Shown here: in pieces, positions 5,095 to 14,386 of the stretch
Numbering within the stretch: the stretch's first letter is position 1
Layout: each line of letters begins with the position of its first letter
Assembly (NCBI GenBank): GCA_902560015.1
Contig: CACEKA010000011.1
Span: 1-36,771 of the forward strand
DNA: 36,771 bases
Origin: an uncultured Pelagibacteraceae bacterium
Lineage (GTDB): Bacteria > Pseudomonadota > Alphaproteobacteria > Pelagibacterales > Pelagibacteraceae
Reading direction: 5' to 3'
Position numbers and translations under genes: made by a program
The notes under the pieces: model-generated
Told to the model about the DNA's origin: nothing
Database searches by the model: none
The model's input: the letters and a program-made list of their open reading frames with translations, nothing else

Positions 5095-7758
5095 TTATTT
5101 ATTTTTTTGTATTTCAGCTTGAGCTGCAGCTAATCGAGCAACAGGAACTCTATAGGGTGAACAAGAAACATAATTTAAACCAACATTTGAGCAGAATGAA
5201 ATACTTTTAGGATCACCTCCATGCTCTCCACAAATTCCAAGTTTTAATTTTTTATTCTGACTTTTTCCTTTTTCTACAGCAATTTCAATTAAATCCTCCA
5301 CCCCATCATCTATAGAAACAAAAGGATCAATAGTAAAAATTTTATTATCTAAATAATCATTTAAAAATTTTCCACTATCATCTCTGCTAATACCAAATGT
5401 AGTTTGAGTTAAATCATTAGTTCCAAAGCTAAAAAATTCAGCATGTTTTGCTATTTCTTTTGCTTTAATTGCAGCTCGGGGGAGCTCAATCATAGTTCCA
5501 ACTATAAATTCAATTTTAGATTTATGTTGCTTTTGTACTTCATCTGCAATTCTAATTACTAAATCTTTCATTATTTTAATTTCCATTTCAGTAGAAACTA
5601 AAGGAATCATAATTTCTGGAAAAGCAGATTTAATTTTTTTCTTTTTAAGTTCCATTAACGCTTCAAATATAGCCCTACATTGCATTTCATATATTTCAGG
5701 AAAAGATATACCAAGCCTACATCCTCTATGGCCTAACATTGGATTCTGCTCATGTAATTCCTCTATTCTAGACACAACTTCTTTTATTGGAATACCAACT
5801 ACTTTAGCAACTTCATTAATTTCTTTGTCTGTTCGAGGCAAAAATTCATGTAAAGGAGGATCTAACAATCTTACGGTTACTGGTAAATCCGACATAATTT
5901 TAAAGATTTCTATAAAATCTTTTTTCTGATGGGGTAAAAGTTTTTTAAGTGCCGTTTCTCTATCCTCTGTTGTTTTAGATAAAATCATTTCTCTTACAGA
6001 TAAAATTCTTTCTTCATCAAAAAACATATGTTCAGTTCTACAAAGACCTATACCTTCTGCTCCGAAATCCTTGGCAGTTTTTGTATCTTTGGGTGTTTCC
6101 GAATTAGTTCTAATATTTAATTTTCTAAAACTATCAGCCCAAGACATTAATTTAGAAAAATCTCCAGAAATTTCAGGCTCAACAGTTGCTACACTTCCAG
6201 AAATTATTCTACCTGTAGATCCATCTATAGTTATAATTTCACCTTCCCTAATTTCCATCGAAGATGTTTTGAATGATTTATTTTCGTAATCAATATCAAT
6301 TTCACTTGATCCTGAAACACACGGTCTACCCATTCCTCTTGCAACAACTGCTGCATGACTTGTCATACCTCCTCTAGCAGTTAAAATTCCCTTGGCTGCA
6401 TGCATTCCTTGAATATCCTCTGGTGATGTTTCTACTCTAACCAGAATTGTATCTTGCATCATTCCAGTTAATCTTTCTGCTTCCTCCGATGTAAAAACTA
6501 CTTTGCCACTAGCTGCTCCTGGAGAAGCAGGTAGTCCGTTAGCAATAACATTTATTGAACTTTTTTCATCTAAAGTGGGATGAAGCAGAGTATCTAAAGA
6601 GTTTGGATCAATTCTTAAAACTGCTTCTTTTTTTGAAATTAATTTTTCTTTAACCATATCGACTGCAATTTTAACTGCAGACTTAGCTGTTCTTTTTCCA
6701 GATCTTGTTTGAAGCATCCAAAGTTTTTTATTTTCAACTGTAAACTCCACATCCTGCATATCTTTGTAGTGTTTTTCTAATTTCTTCAAAATCTTATGAA
6801 GTTGAGTGTAAACTTGAGGCATCGACTCTTCCATTGAAGGTTCTTTGACTTTTGCTTGTTGTCTTGCTTTTTTGGTAATGTATTGAGGGGTTCTTGTTCC
6901 AGCAACAACATCTTCTCCTTGTGCATTTATTAAATACTCACCATATATTTCATTCGAACCATCAGAGGGGTTTCTTGTAAACACTACTCCTGTTGCGCAG
7001 TCTTCACCCATATTGCCAAAAACCATAGATTGAACATTAACAGCTGTTCCCCATTCAGCTGGTATTTGATTTAATTTTCTGTAAACTTTTGCTCTATTAC
7101 TCTCCCAAGAGAGAAATACGGCACTGATTGCTCCCAATAATTGTTCATAAACATCTTGGGGAAAGTCCTTTTTAGATCTTTCTTTAACAGTTCTTTTAAA
7201 ATCTTTTATTAAACCATCCCAGTCATTTTCATCTAAATCAGTATCTAATAAAACACCTTTAGTCAGTTTGTAATTTTCAATCAGTTCTTCAAAGTGATAA
7301 CCTTCAACCCCCATGACTACATTACCATACATTTGAATAAATCTTCTATAACTATCTTTTGCAAACCTATCATTAGAAGTTTTTTTTGCTAAGGCTTTGA
7401 CAGTTTTATCGTTTAGCCCCAGATTCAAAATTGTATCCATCATTCCTGGCATTGATACTCTTGCACCAGATCTAACAGAAAGAAGTAAAGGATTTTTTAA
7501 ATCACCAAACTTTTTAGAAACATCTTTTTCAATAACTTTTAATTCTTTTCTAATATGCTTAATTAAATCATTATTTAACTTTTTCTTATCTTTATAAAAA
7601 ATTTCACAGACTTTTGTAGAAATTGTAAATCCAGGTGGGACCGGCAATCCCATTCTTCCCATCTCTGATAAGTTAGCACCCTTACCTCCTAAAAAAAACT
7701 TAGGATTTTTAATTTTTTTACTATCCTTAGATTTGAAATTTAAAATTAGTTTTTTCAT
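5095..7758 (-). CDS. ppdK: PpdK, pyruvate, phosphate dikinase
   Basis: This 887-residue enzyme interconverts pyruvate + ATP + Pi and PEP + AMP + PPi. The N-terminal ATP-grasp domain opens with GGKGANLSEM (24-33). The swivelling phosphohistidine domain has GGMTSHAAVVARG with the catalytic His at about 468. The C-terminal TIM barrel ends in GICGEHGGDP with the catalytic Cys at about 843. Length and all three domains are standard. PPi-dependent PpdK may serve a reversible PEP-pyruvate step in a genome of this type. It is the last gene of sppA-glyQ-glyS-ppdK; its start overlaps the glyS stop by one base. Downstream lies the ssrA-associated element on the same transcript strand, with no clear terminator between. 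Confidence 0.97.
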   Translation of the reverse strand: MKKLILNFKSKDSKKIKNPKFFLGGKGANLSEMGRMGLPVPPGFTISTKVCEIFYKDKKKLNNDLIKHIRKELKVIEKDVSKKFGDLKNPLLLSVRSGARVSMPGMMDTILNLGLNDKTVKALAKKTSNDRFAKDSYRRFIQMYGNVVMGVEGYHFEELIENYKLTKGVLLDTDLDENDWDGLIKDFKRTVKERSKKDFPQDVYEQLLGAISAVFLSWESNRAKVYRKLNQIPAEWGTAVNVQSMVFGNMGEDCATGVVFTRNPSDGSNEIYGEYLINAQGEDVVAGTRTPQYITKKARQQAKVKEPSMEESMPQVYTQLHKILKKLEKHYKDMQDVEFTVENKKLWMLQTRSGKRTAKSAVKIAVDMVKEKLISKKEAVLRIDPNSLDTLLHPTLDEKSSINVIANGLPASPGAASGKVVFTSEEAERLTGMMQDTILVRVETSPEDIQGMHAAKGILTARGGMTSHAAVVARGMGRPCVSGSSEIDIDYENKSFKTSSMEIREGEIITIDGSTGRIISGSVATVEPEISGDFSKLMSWADSFRKLNIRTNSETPKDTKTAKDFGAEGIGLCRTEHMFFDEERILSVREMILSKTTEDRETALKKLLPHQKKDFIEIFKIMSDLPVTVRLLDPPLHEFLPRTDKEINEVAKVVGIPIKEVVSRIEELHEQNPMLGHRGCRLGISFPEIYEMQCRAIFEALMELKKKKIKSAFPEIMIPLVSTEMEIKIMKDLVIRIADEVQKQHKSKIEFIVGTMIELPRAAIKAKEIAKHAEFFSFGTNDLTQTTFGISRDDSGKFLNDYLDNKIFTIDPFVSIDDGVEDLIEIAVEKGKSQNKKLKLGICGEHGGDPKSISFCSNVGLNYVSCSPYRVPVARLAAAQAEIQKNK

Positions 7759-9824
7759 TATTGGGAGTCGATTAGAGAAAAATTAACATAATTATCATAC
7801 GTTTTACATAACATTTGGATTAATTCGAGTCTGTTTTTCTTAATTGTTATGTCTTCTTCATTCACAATTACATTATCAAAAAAATCAAACACTACTTTTT
7901 TGGAGTCGGCTAATTTTTTTAAAGACTCTTCAAAATTCTCGTCTTTATTTATACTTTGAAAATACTTGCCTAATCCATTTATTGTTTTAAATAAGTTTTT
8001 TTCAGCCTCTGTCTTAAAAATACCAGGATCAGTTGTATTTGATAGCTCAATTTTTTGATCTTTTAGTTCACTGTCTAGTATATTGGATGCTCTTTTGTAG
8101 CTTGAGATTAGATCAATTCCGTTAGGTTTTCTAATAATTCTATTTAAACTTTTAGCCTTACCAAAAATAACTACAGAATGATCTATGTTAAAAGACTCTG
8201 TTGAGGCTAGAATAATATCATGACGAATTTTTTCTTCTTTCATATAAAATTTCAATCTTTCCATCAAAAATTGAGACAACTCTTTCTGTAAAAATTTATT
8301 CTCAAATTTAAAACCCTGATCAGCATATAAGCTTGATGAATAACTTATCAAATCTCTTATTTTAAAGTCTTTTTTATTTTCTATTACTATTTTTGTTATA
8401 CCAAGAGCTAATCTTCTTAAGGCATAAGGATCTTTTGAACTGGTTGGTTTTTGATTTATTCCAAAAAAGCCTACTAAAGTATCTATTTTGTCAGCTAACG
8501 ATAGTGCAACGCTATAAGGTTTTTTTGGTATTTTTGAATTAGAGCCTATTGGCAAATATTGTTCACTTATTGCAAGTGATACATCTTTTTCAAAACCCTG
8601 GGCATCAGCAAAGTAGCCTCCCATAATACCTTGGAGTTCAGGAAACTCACCTACTAGCTCAGAAATTAAATCAACTTTACAAACTGAAGCTGACAATTCT
8701 ACTTTATCTTTACTTATTAACAGCTCATCAGATAGCATTCCTCCAAGTTTTCTCATTCTTTGAACTTTGTCAAAATATGTTCCTAATCCTTTAAAATAAT
8801 TCATAGATTTTAACTTCGAAACTTTTTTGACTAAATTTTGAGATTTATCTTTCAACCAAAAAAATTCAGCGTCACTCAATCTTGCCTCAACAACTCTTTC
8901 ATTTCCTTGTTTGATAAAGCCTTTTTTGTCTTGCTTATTTGTTACAACTAAAAATTCATTTGTAATATTTCCTTTTTGATCAAAAGTTGGAAAATATTTT
9001 TGATGGTTCTGCATAGTTATAATTAAAATTTCTTTTGGAATATTAAGAAATTTTCTATCAAATTCACAAAGCAATACATTGGGTTGATCTGTTAAATCCA
9101 CAACTTCATCAAGTAATTTTGGATTTTCTTCAATTTTAATATTTTTTTTAATTAAAATTTCATTAAATTTTTTATCTATTAAATTTTTTCTTACGTTTTG
9201 ATCTATTGTAATATTTAGTTTTTTTAAAAAATTATTATAATCTTTAAAATTAGTAAAAATTTTTTTATTCTCTTCAAATTCTTTGTCAATAAAAGTCGTA
9301 TTTGATGAAGACAGATGATGAAATTCAAAATTTAACTTTTTTTTATCAAAACTTGCTAATATGGACTTAAGTGGCCTACCCCAACTTAAATTAAAGTCAC
9401 CCCATTTCATTGACTTTTTCCACTGAATTTTCTGTAGTGTTATAGGTATGAATTCTTCTAATAATTCATGAGTTCTAAGTTTTTTTGATTTCGTTTTAAA
9501 AAAATAAAATTCTCCTTTATCTATTTTTTTTTTATAAAGATCTTTTTTAGAAATATTGTTCGATCTTGTAAATCCCTCTAATGCTATTTCTGGGGCATTA
9601 ATATTAGGTCCTTTAATTTCCTCAGATTTTACAACTACCTGTTTTTGAACACTTTCAAATAAAATTATTAATCTATTAGGGGTAGAAAAAGATTGGCTTT
9701 TTTTAAAAGAGATAGATTTTTTCTTAAACAAAATATTAAAACTATCTAATAAATCTTCACGTAAATTTTTTTGAAGAGACGAAGGTATTTCTTCACTAAA
9801 AAGTTCTAAAAAAAATTCTGACAT
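7758..9824 (-). CDS. glyS: GlyS, glycyl-tRNA synthetase beta subunit
   Basis: This is the tRNA-recognition subunit of the bacterial alpha2-beta2 glycyl-tRNA synthetase, 688 residues, close to the family norm. It begins EFFLELFSEEIPSSLQKNLRED, the classical start, and contains AEFFWLKDK, FKGLGTYFDKVQRM and an HD-like central region with SALSLADKIDTLVGFF. The C-terminal anticodon-binding segment is lysine-rich but intact. It begins one base after the glyQ stop and overlaps ppdK by one base, so the pair is translationally linked and made in equal amounts. Nothing unusual is seen beyond AT-driven Lys, Asn and Ile enrichment. Confidence 0.96.
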   Translation of the reverse strand: MSEFFLELFSEEIPSSLQKNLREDLLDSFNILFKKKSISFKKSQSFSTPNRLIILFESVQKQVVVKSEEIKGPNINAPEIALEGFTRSNNISKKDLYKKKIDKGEFYFFKTKSKKLRTHELLEEFIPITLQKIQWKKSMKWGDFNLSWGRPLKSILASFDKKKLNFEFHHLSSSNTTFIDKEFEENKKIFTNFKDYNNFLKKLNITIDQNVRKNLIDKKFNEILIKKNIKIEENPKLLDEVVDLTDQPNVLLCEFDRKFLNIPKEILIITMQNHQKYFPTFDQKGNITNEFLVVTNKQDKKGFIKQGNERVVEARLSDAEFFWLKDKSQNLVKKVSKLKSMNYFKGLGTYFDKVQRMRKLGGMLSDELLISKDKVELSASVCKVDLISELVGEFPELQGIMGGYFADAQGFEKDVSLAISEQYLPIGSNSKIPKKPYSVALSLADKIDTLVGFFGINQKPTSSKDPYALRRLALGITKIVIENKKDFKIRDLISYSSSLYADQGFKFENKFLQKELSQFLMERLKFYMKEEKIRHDIILASTESFNIDHSVVIFGKAKSLNRIIRKPNGIDLISSYKRASNILDSELKDQKIELSNTTDPGIFKTEAEKNLFKTINGLGKYFQSINKDENFEESLKKLADSKKVVFDFFDNVIVNEEDITIKKNRLELIQMLCKTYDNYVNFSLIDSQ

Positions 9825-10715
9825 TTAACTTTGACTATTTTGACTATCTAACCAGATTCCTGCTGCTGCCTTTGTTATGTCTCGAATCCTACCTATATAT
9901 CCAGCTCTTTGAGCTACACTAATTGCTCCTCGAGCATCTAAAATATTAAATACATGGCTTGCCTTTAAACATTGATCATAAGCTGGCAAGGAAATATTTT
10001 TCTCTACAAGAGATTTTGCTTCCATTTCATGCATGTCAAACATTTTTAATAAACTATCGACATTTGCATGTTCAAAGTTATATGCTGAAAATTCTTTTTC
10101 TGCTTGATAAAAGACGTCATGATATTTTACTCCTTCATCATTCCATAATAAATCATAAACATTTTTTTGCTGTTGAGTAAACATACATATTCTTTCTAAA
10201 CCATAAGTAATTTCTACTGAAACAGGTTTGCATTCATAGCCTGCCATTTGCTGAAAATATGTAAATTGTGTTATCTCCATACCATCACACCAAACTTCCC
10301 AGCCTAAACCTGCGGCACCTAAAGTTGGGCTTTCCCAATCATCCTCAACAAATCTAATATCATGTTCATTATAATCAATTCCAATAACTAACAAACTATT
10401 GAGATATAATTTTTTTATATTTTCAGGTGACGGTTTTATTAATACTTGAAATTGATAATAATGTTGTAGTCTATTTGGATTATCACCATATCTGCCATCC
10501 GTCGGTCTTCTCGAAGGCTGAACATAAGCTGCTTTCCATGGTTTTGGTCCAAGAGATCTAAGAGTTGTAGCTGGATGAAATGTACCAGCACCTACTTCCA
10601 TATCATAAGGTTGCAGAACAATGCATCCTTTTTTACTCCAAAATTTTTGAAGATTTAGAATTGTTTTTTGAAATGTTTGAATTTTATATTTTGGTTTTTT
10701 TATTTTAGAAACCAT
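9825..10715 (-). CDS. glyQ: GlyQ, glycyl-tRNA synthetase alpha subunit
   Basis: This 296-residue protein is the class II catalytic subunit that activates glycine. Typical blocks are [20 protein letters not shown] (near 27-46), [27 protein letters not shown] and [19 protein letters not shown], all well conserved. Its start lies 11 bp inside the end of the sppA-like gene, suggesting translational coupling. It works only together with GlyS, which follows immediately. Confidence 0.97.
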   Translation of the reverse strand: MVSKIKKPKYKIQTFQKTILNLQKFWSKKGCIVLQPYDMEVGAGTFHPATTLRSLGPKPWKAAYVQPSRRPTDGRYGDNPNRLQHYYQFQVLIKPSPENIKKLYLNSLLVIGIDYNEHDIRFVEDDWESPTLGAAGLGWEVWCDGMEITQFTYFQQMAGYECKPVSVEITYGLERICMFTQQQKNVYDLLWNDEGVKYHDVFYQAEKEFSAYNFEHANVDSLLKMFDMHEMEAKSLVEKNISLPAYDQCLKASHVFNILDARGAISVAQRAGYIGRIRDITKAAAGIWLDSQNSQS

Positions 10716-11511
10716 ATCTTTGCCAAATTGACCTTTCGTCTAAGATGTTAACTAATTGATCTACTTGATTGTTAGATGAAGAAAGTTTCTGACTTAGCCA
10801 TCCTTTAGATTTTTCAAATTTTTTAATTACCACATCATCTCCAAATTTTTCTTTTAGGATTTCATTAGCATTACCTATTCCATCTATTAATCCTAAATCT
10901 TTCGCTTTACTACCTGACCAAAATTCTCCAGAAAAAAGTTCTACTTCTGACTTGTTAAGTTTTTCACCTCTACTTTTTTCTACAACACCTATGAAATCTT
11001 TATGTAAATCTAATTGTATTTTTTTTAATCTTTCAATATCTTCATTTTTTTCATCAAGAAAAGGATCTAGTGTGCTTTTATTTTTTCCAGCAGTATGAAC
11101 TCTTCTTTCAACACCAATTTTTTTTATTAACTCAGTAAATCCAAAGGAAGAATAGATAACTCCAATAGATCCAATTATTGAACTTGAATTTGCATAAATT
11201 TCATCTCCTGCACAAGAAATAAGATAACCACCAGATGCCGCCACATCTTCAGCAAATACAATTACTTTTTTTTTATTTTTTTTTGCTTGTTCTCTTATAA
11301 AACTATAAATCAGATGAGATTGTACAGGTGATCCACCAGGTGAATTTATTGTAATAGCAACTGAAGACGCTTTTTTAAGAGAAAAAGCCTTTTTTATAAG
11401 TTCTTCCTGCCCAGCAAAATCAATACCTTGTTTGAATTTTCCAGCATTTCCAATAACTCCACTTAATTTTAAATGGGCTACAATCTTTTTCTTTTTAAAA
11501 AAAGAGAACAT
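10705..11511 (-). CDS. sppA: SppA/SohB-like S49 family serine peptidase
   Basis: This 268-residue S49 protease family protein has NSPGGSP (57-62), [11 protein letters not shown] with the nucleophile Ser at about 93, and [13 protein letters not shown], where Lys145 aligns with the general base of SppA. The family cleaves signal peptides or other peptides within or near the membrane. The N-terminus ([18 protein letters not shown]) contains no membrane span, unlike E. coli SppA or SohB, so this is a short form that may attach peripherally. An AAGGA-type ribosome-binding site lies upstream of the ATG at 11511. It is the first gene of the unit with glyQ, glyS and ppdK. The precise symbol is a family-level choice. 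Confidence 0.87.
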   Translation of the reverse strand: MFSFFKKKKIVAHLKLSGVIGNAGKFKQGIDFAGQEELIKKAFSLKKASSVAITINSPGGSPVQSHLIYSFIREQAKKNKKKVIVFAEDVAASGGYLISCAGDEIYANSSSIIGSIGVIYSSFGFTELIKKIGVERRVHTAGKNKSTLDPFLDEKNEDIERLKKIQLDLHKDFIGVVEKSRGEKLNKSEVELFSGEFWSGSKAKDLGLIDGIGNANEILKEKFGDDVVIKKFEKSKGWLSQKLSSSNNQVDQLVNILDERSIWQRYGF

Positions 11512-11625
11512 TATTATTCCTTATAGAATTATTAATTGAATATTAAATCTACTTATAATTAAAGAAACGGGTGCGTCAATTGATAAGTAATATATATAAC
11601 ACAACTATATTAACTTGTTTAAATA

Positions 11626-12639
11626 ATGGGAACCGTCGTACAGCTAAAAAATCAGATAAACGACTCGTATTTTCAACTTAAGAACTCTGTTGAAGATAAG
11701 TTGATATTAACTGAAGAAAAAATAAAATCAAAACTAAGCAGTGATGTTGAGTTGGTTCAAAAAATGACTGAATACCATATAAAAACTGGAGGCAAAAGAT
11801 TGCGAGCTTTATTAACTTTAGGTTCAGCAAAATTATGTGGCTACTCTAAAGGATCAAGGGATATAAATTTAGCAGCATGTGTTGAATTAATCCATAGCGC
11901 TACACTAATGCACGATGATGTAATTGACGAAGGCACAGTAAGAAGGGGGAAAGAAACTTTAAATAAAATATGGAACAATCAATCCTCTGTTTTAATTGGC
12001 GATTATTTGTTAAGCAGATGTTTTGAAATGATGGTTGAAGATGGCAATTTGGAAGTTTTAAAATTATTATCATCAACGTCATCAAAGATAGCCCAAGGAG
12101 AAGTTTTGCAACTTCAACATAAAGGTGAAGTTGATATGTTAGAAGAAACATATTTAAAAATTATTTCAGCAAAAACAGCTGAACTGTTTGCGACAGCAAC
12201 AAAAGTAGGAGCAATTTTATCTGATGTTGACAGTAAAGAAAAAGATGCTCTTGAATTTTATGGAAGAAACCTTGGTTTAACTTTTCAAATTGCTGATGAT
12301 ACTCTCGATTATAATTCTGAACTTAAGCTATTTGGAAAAAAAATAGGTCAAGATTTTTTTGAGGGAAAAATTACTCTTCCAATAATTTTACTTTTTCAAA
12401 AATTAGATTTAATAGAAAAAAAAACACTTAATAAAATATTTGAAAAAGAATTAAGAACTAAAGATGATTTAGATAAAATTATTTTTTTAATTAAAAAATA
12501 CAAAATTATTGATGAATGTTATCAAAAAGCTCAACATTATATTAATCTTGCTTCAAATTCTTTGACTGTATTTAAAGACTCAAAAGAAAAAGAAATTCTT
12601 AAAAACCTTACATCATTTAGTTTAGCTAGAAATTTTTAA
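11626..12639 (+). CDS. ispB: Long-chain polyprenyl diphosphate synthase (IspB-like)
   Basis: This 337-residue trans-prenyltransferase condenses isopentenyl diphosphate onto an allylic starter to make the ubiquinone side chain. The first Asp-rich motif is MHDDVIDEG (D97, D98, D101) and the second is IADDTLDY (D224, D225, D228). Small residues before the first motif (IHSATLMHDD) agree with a long-chain product, while the short-chain IspA paralogue at 16300-17172 has bulky HAYSLIHDD. Exact chain length (C40 or C50) cannot be read. The 114-bp gap from divergent sppA holds no promoter I would trust. It ends tail to tail with pdxH, the two stop codons sharing TTAA. Confidence 0.92.
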   Translation: MGTVVQLKNQINDSYFQLKNSVEDKLILTEEKIKSKLSSDVELVQKMTEYHIKTGGKRLRALLTLGSAKLCGYSKGSRDINLAACVELIHSATLMHDDVIDEGTVRRGKETLNKIWNNQSSVLIGDYLLSRCFEMMVEDGNLEVLKLLSSTSSKIAQGEVLQLQHKGEVDMLEETYLKIISAKTAELFATATKVGAILSDVDSKEKDALEFYGRNLGLTFQIADDTLDYNSELKLFGKKIGQDFFEGKITLPIILLFQKLDLIEKKTLNKIFEKELRTKDDLDKIIFLIKKYKIIDECYQKAQHYINLASNSLTVFKDSKEKEILKNLTSFSLARNF

Positions 12640-13262
12640 GGACTTAATAAAGATTTTGTCCAATTACCATCGCTATCTTTAGTATACTTAAGTCTTTCAT
12701 GTATCCTGCTATCTCCATCTAACCAAAACTCTATATTTAAAGGAGATAAATTCCATCCAGACCAATGACTTGGTCTGGGAACTTTATTTTGATCATTATA
12801 TTTTTTTTTGTATTCTTCTATTGAGCTTATCAATTCATCTCTACTTCTTAATTCTTTACTTTGTTTTGATGCCCAAGCTCCTATTCTACTTTCATAGTTT
12901 CTAGAATTATAATATTTGTCAGCAATTTCGTCAGCCACTAAAGAAACTAATCCACTAATCCTAATTTGTCTTAAAAGACTTTTCCAATGAAAACACATTG
13001 AGGCTTTAGGATTTTCTTTTAAGTCATTGCCTTTTTGACTATTTAAGTTTGTATAAAATACGAATCCATTTTTATTAAAATCTTTTAATAAGACCATCCT
13101 TACAGATGGAAAATCATTTTTATTAGAAGTGGCTAATGCCACTGCATTTGGATCGTTAGGTTCTGATTTTTTTGCTTCTTCCATCCATATTCTAAATAAA
13201 TGAAATGGATCATCTACATCTAAAAAACAGTTATTGAGACCAAGTAAGTTTTTTTGATTCAT
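12636..13262 (-). CDS. pdxH: PdxH, pyridoxamine/pyridoxine 5'-phosphate oxidase
   Basis: This 208-residue FMN enzyme oxidises PNP or PMP to pyridoxal 5'-phosphate. Typical blocks are NAVALATSNKNDFPSVRMVLLK (FMN-phosphate region, about 38-60), FYTNLNSQKG, RQIRISG, SRIGAWASKQS and the C-terminal signature PSHWSGWNLSPLNIEFW followed by RIHERLKY. Length is as expected. It stands alone between two plus-strand genes and is separated from aroC by just 33 bp, so its promoter must overlap that gap or the aroC start. Confidence 0.96.
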   Translation of the reverse strand: MNQKNLLGLNNCFLDVDDPFHLFRIWMEEAKKSEPNDPNAVALATSNKNDFPSVRMVLLKDFNKNGFVFYTNLNSQKGNDLKENPKASMCFHWKSLLRQIRISGLVSLVADEIADKYYNSRNYESRIGAWASKQSKELRSRDELISSIEEYKKKYNDQNKVPRPSHWSGWNLSPLNIEFWLDGDSRIHERLKYTKDSDGNWTKSLLSP

Positions 13263-13295
13263 AATTTTAACAAAATAATCTATATAATATAAATA

Positions 13296-14378
13296 ATGTC
13301 ATTTAATACTTTTGGAAAGCTATTTCGTTTCTCTACTTGGGGAGAGTCTCATGGACCTGCTATTGGGTGTATAGTTGATGGTTGTCCACCTAGCATAAGT
13401 TTAAAAGAACAAGATATTCAAATAGAATTGGATAAAAGAAAACCAGGTCAGTCAAAATTTACAACTCAAAGAAAAGAAGATGATAAAGTTCATATATTAT
13501 CTGGAGTATTTGAAGGAAAAACAACTGGAACTCCTATTTCTTTAATTATTTATAATAAAGATATGAGATCAAAAGATTATGGAAATATCAAAGATAAATT
13601 CAGACCGGGGCATGCAGATTATACTTACTTTAAAAAGTATGGAATAAGAGATTATAGAGGTGGAGGAAGATCTTCAGCAAGAGAGACAGCAGCTAGAGTA
13701 GCAGCTGGTGCTATAGCTAAATTAGTTTTGCAAAAAAAGTTAGGTAAAAAATTCAAAGTTATTGGTGCAGTAACTCAACTTGGAATATTGGGATGTGACA
13801 CAAATCAATGGAATGATAAGATAATTACTAAAAATCCTTTTTTCTGCCCTGATAAATCAATGATAAAACTTTGGGAGAAATATTTACTAGGAGTCCGAAA
13901 ATCTGGATCTTCATGTGGAGCTGTAATTGAAATTAGAGCAAGAGGAATACCAGCAGGACTTGGTGCACCTATTTATTCTAAATTAGATTCAGATATAGCC
14001 TCAGGTCTAATGAGTATAAATGCTGTTAAAGGAGTAAATATTGGAGCTGGAATGAATGCAGCACAATTTAGTGGAGAACAGAATTCAGATGAAATTTCTC
14101 AAAAAGGTAAAAAATTAAAATTTAATTCTAATAATGCTGGTGGAATTTTAGGAGGCATATCAAGTGGTCAAGAAATTATAGCCTCTTTTGCTGTAAAGCC
14201 AACCTCGTCAATTTTAACAACTAGAAAAACAATTAACAAATTTGGTAAAAATACTACTATTTCAGTTAAAGGTAGGCACGACCCATGTGTCGGTATTAGA
14301 GCAGTACCAGTTGGGGAAGCAATGATGAATTGTGTTCTATTAGATCACTATCTAATGAATAAAGCCCAATGTAGTTAG
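13296..14378 (+). CDS. aroC: AroC, chorismate synthase
   Basis: This enzyme converts EPSP to chorismate with reduced FMN, the last step of the shikimate pathway. The 360-residue sequence shows all three family signatures: [16 protein letters not shown] (about 16-31), [10 protein letters not shown] followed by [19 protein letters not shown] (about 105-135), and [17 protein letters not shown] (about 329-345). Nothing is missing. It converges on dxs with an 8-bp gap and no recognisable terminator. Confidence 0.97.
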   Translation: MSFNTFGKLFRFSTWGESHGPAIGCIVDGCPPSISLKEQDIQIELDKRKPGQSKFTTQRKEDDKVHILSGVFEGKTTGTPISLIIYNKDMRSKDYGNIKDKFRPGHADYTYFKKYGIRDYRGGGRSSARETAARVAAGAIAKLVLQKKLGKKFKVIGAVTQLGILGCDTNQWNDKIITKNPFFCPDKSMIKLWEKYLLGVRKSGSSCGAVIEIRARGIPAGLGAPIYSKLDSDIASGLMSINAVKGVNIGAGMNAAQFSGEQNSDEISQKGKKLKFNSNNAGGILGGISSGQEIIASFAVKPTSSILTTRKTINKFGKNTTISVKGRHDPCVGIRAVPVGEAMMNCVLLDHYLMNKAQCS

Positions 14379-14386
14379 AATTATAA

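Noticed and set aside
4977..5210. 77-residue plus-strand reading frame
   Set aside because: It spans the heptamer pair, the right direct repeat and the antisense of the ppdK end, and shows no protein-like composition.
11580..11611. TTGATA ... TATATT as ispB promoter
   Set aside because: The spacing is 20 bp, too long for a usual sigma70 promoter, and the region is AT-rich throughout.
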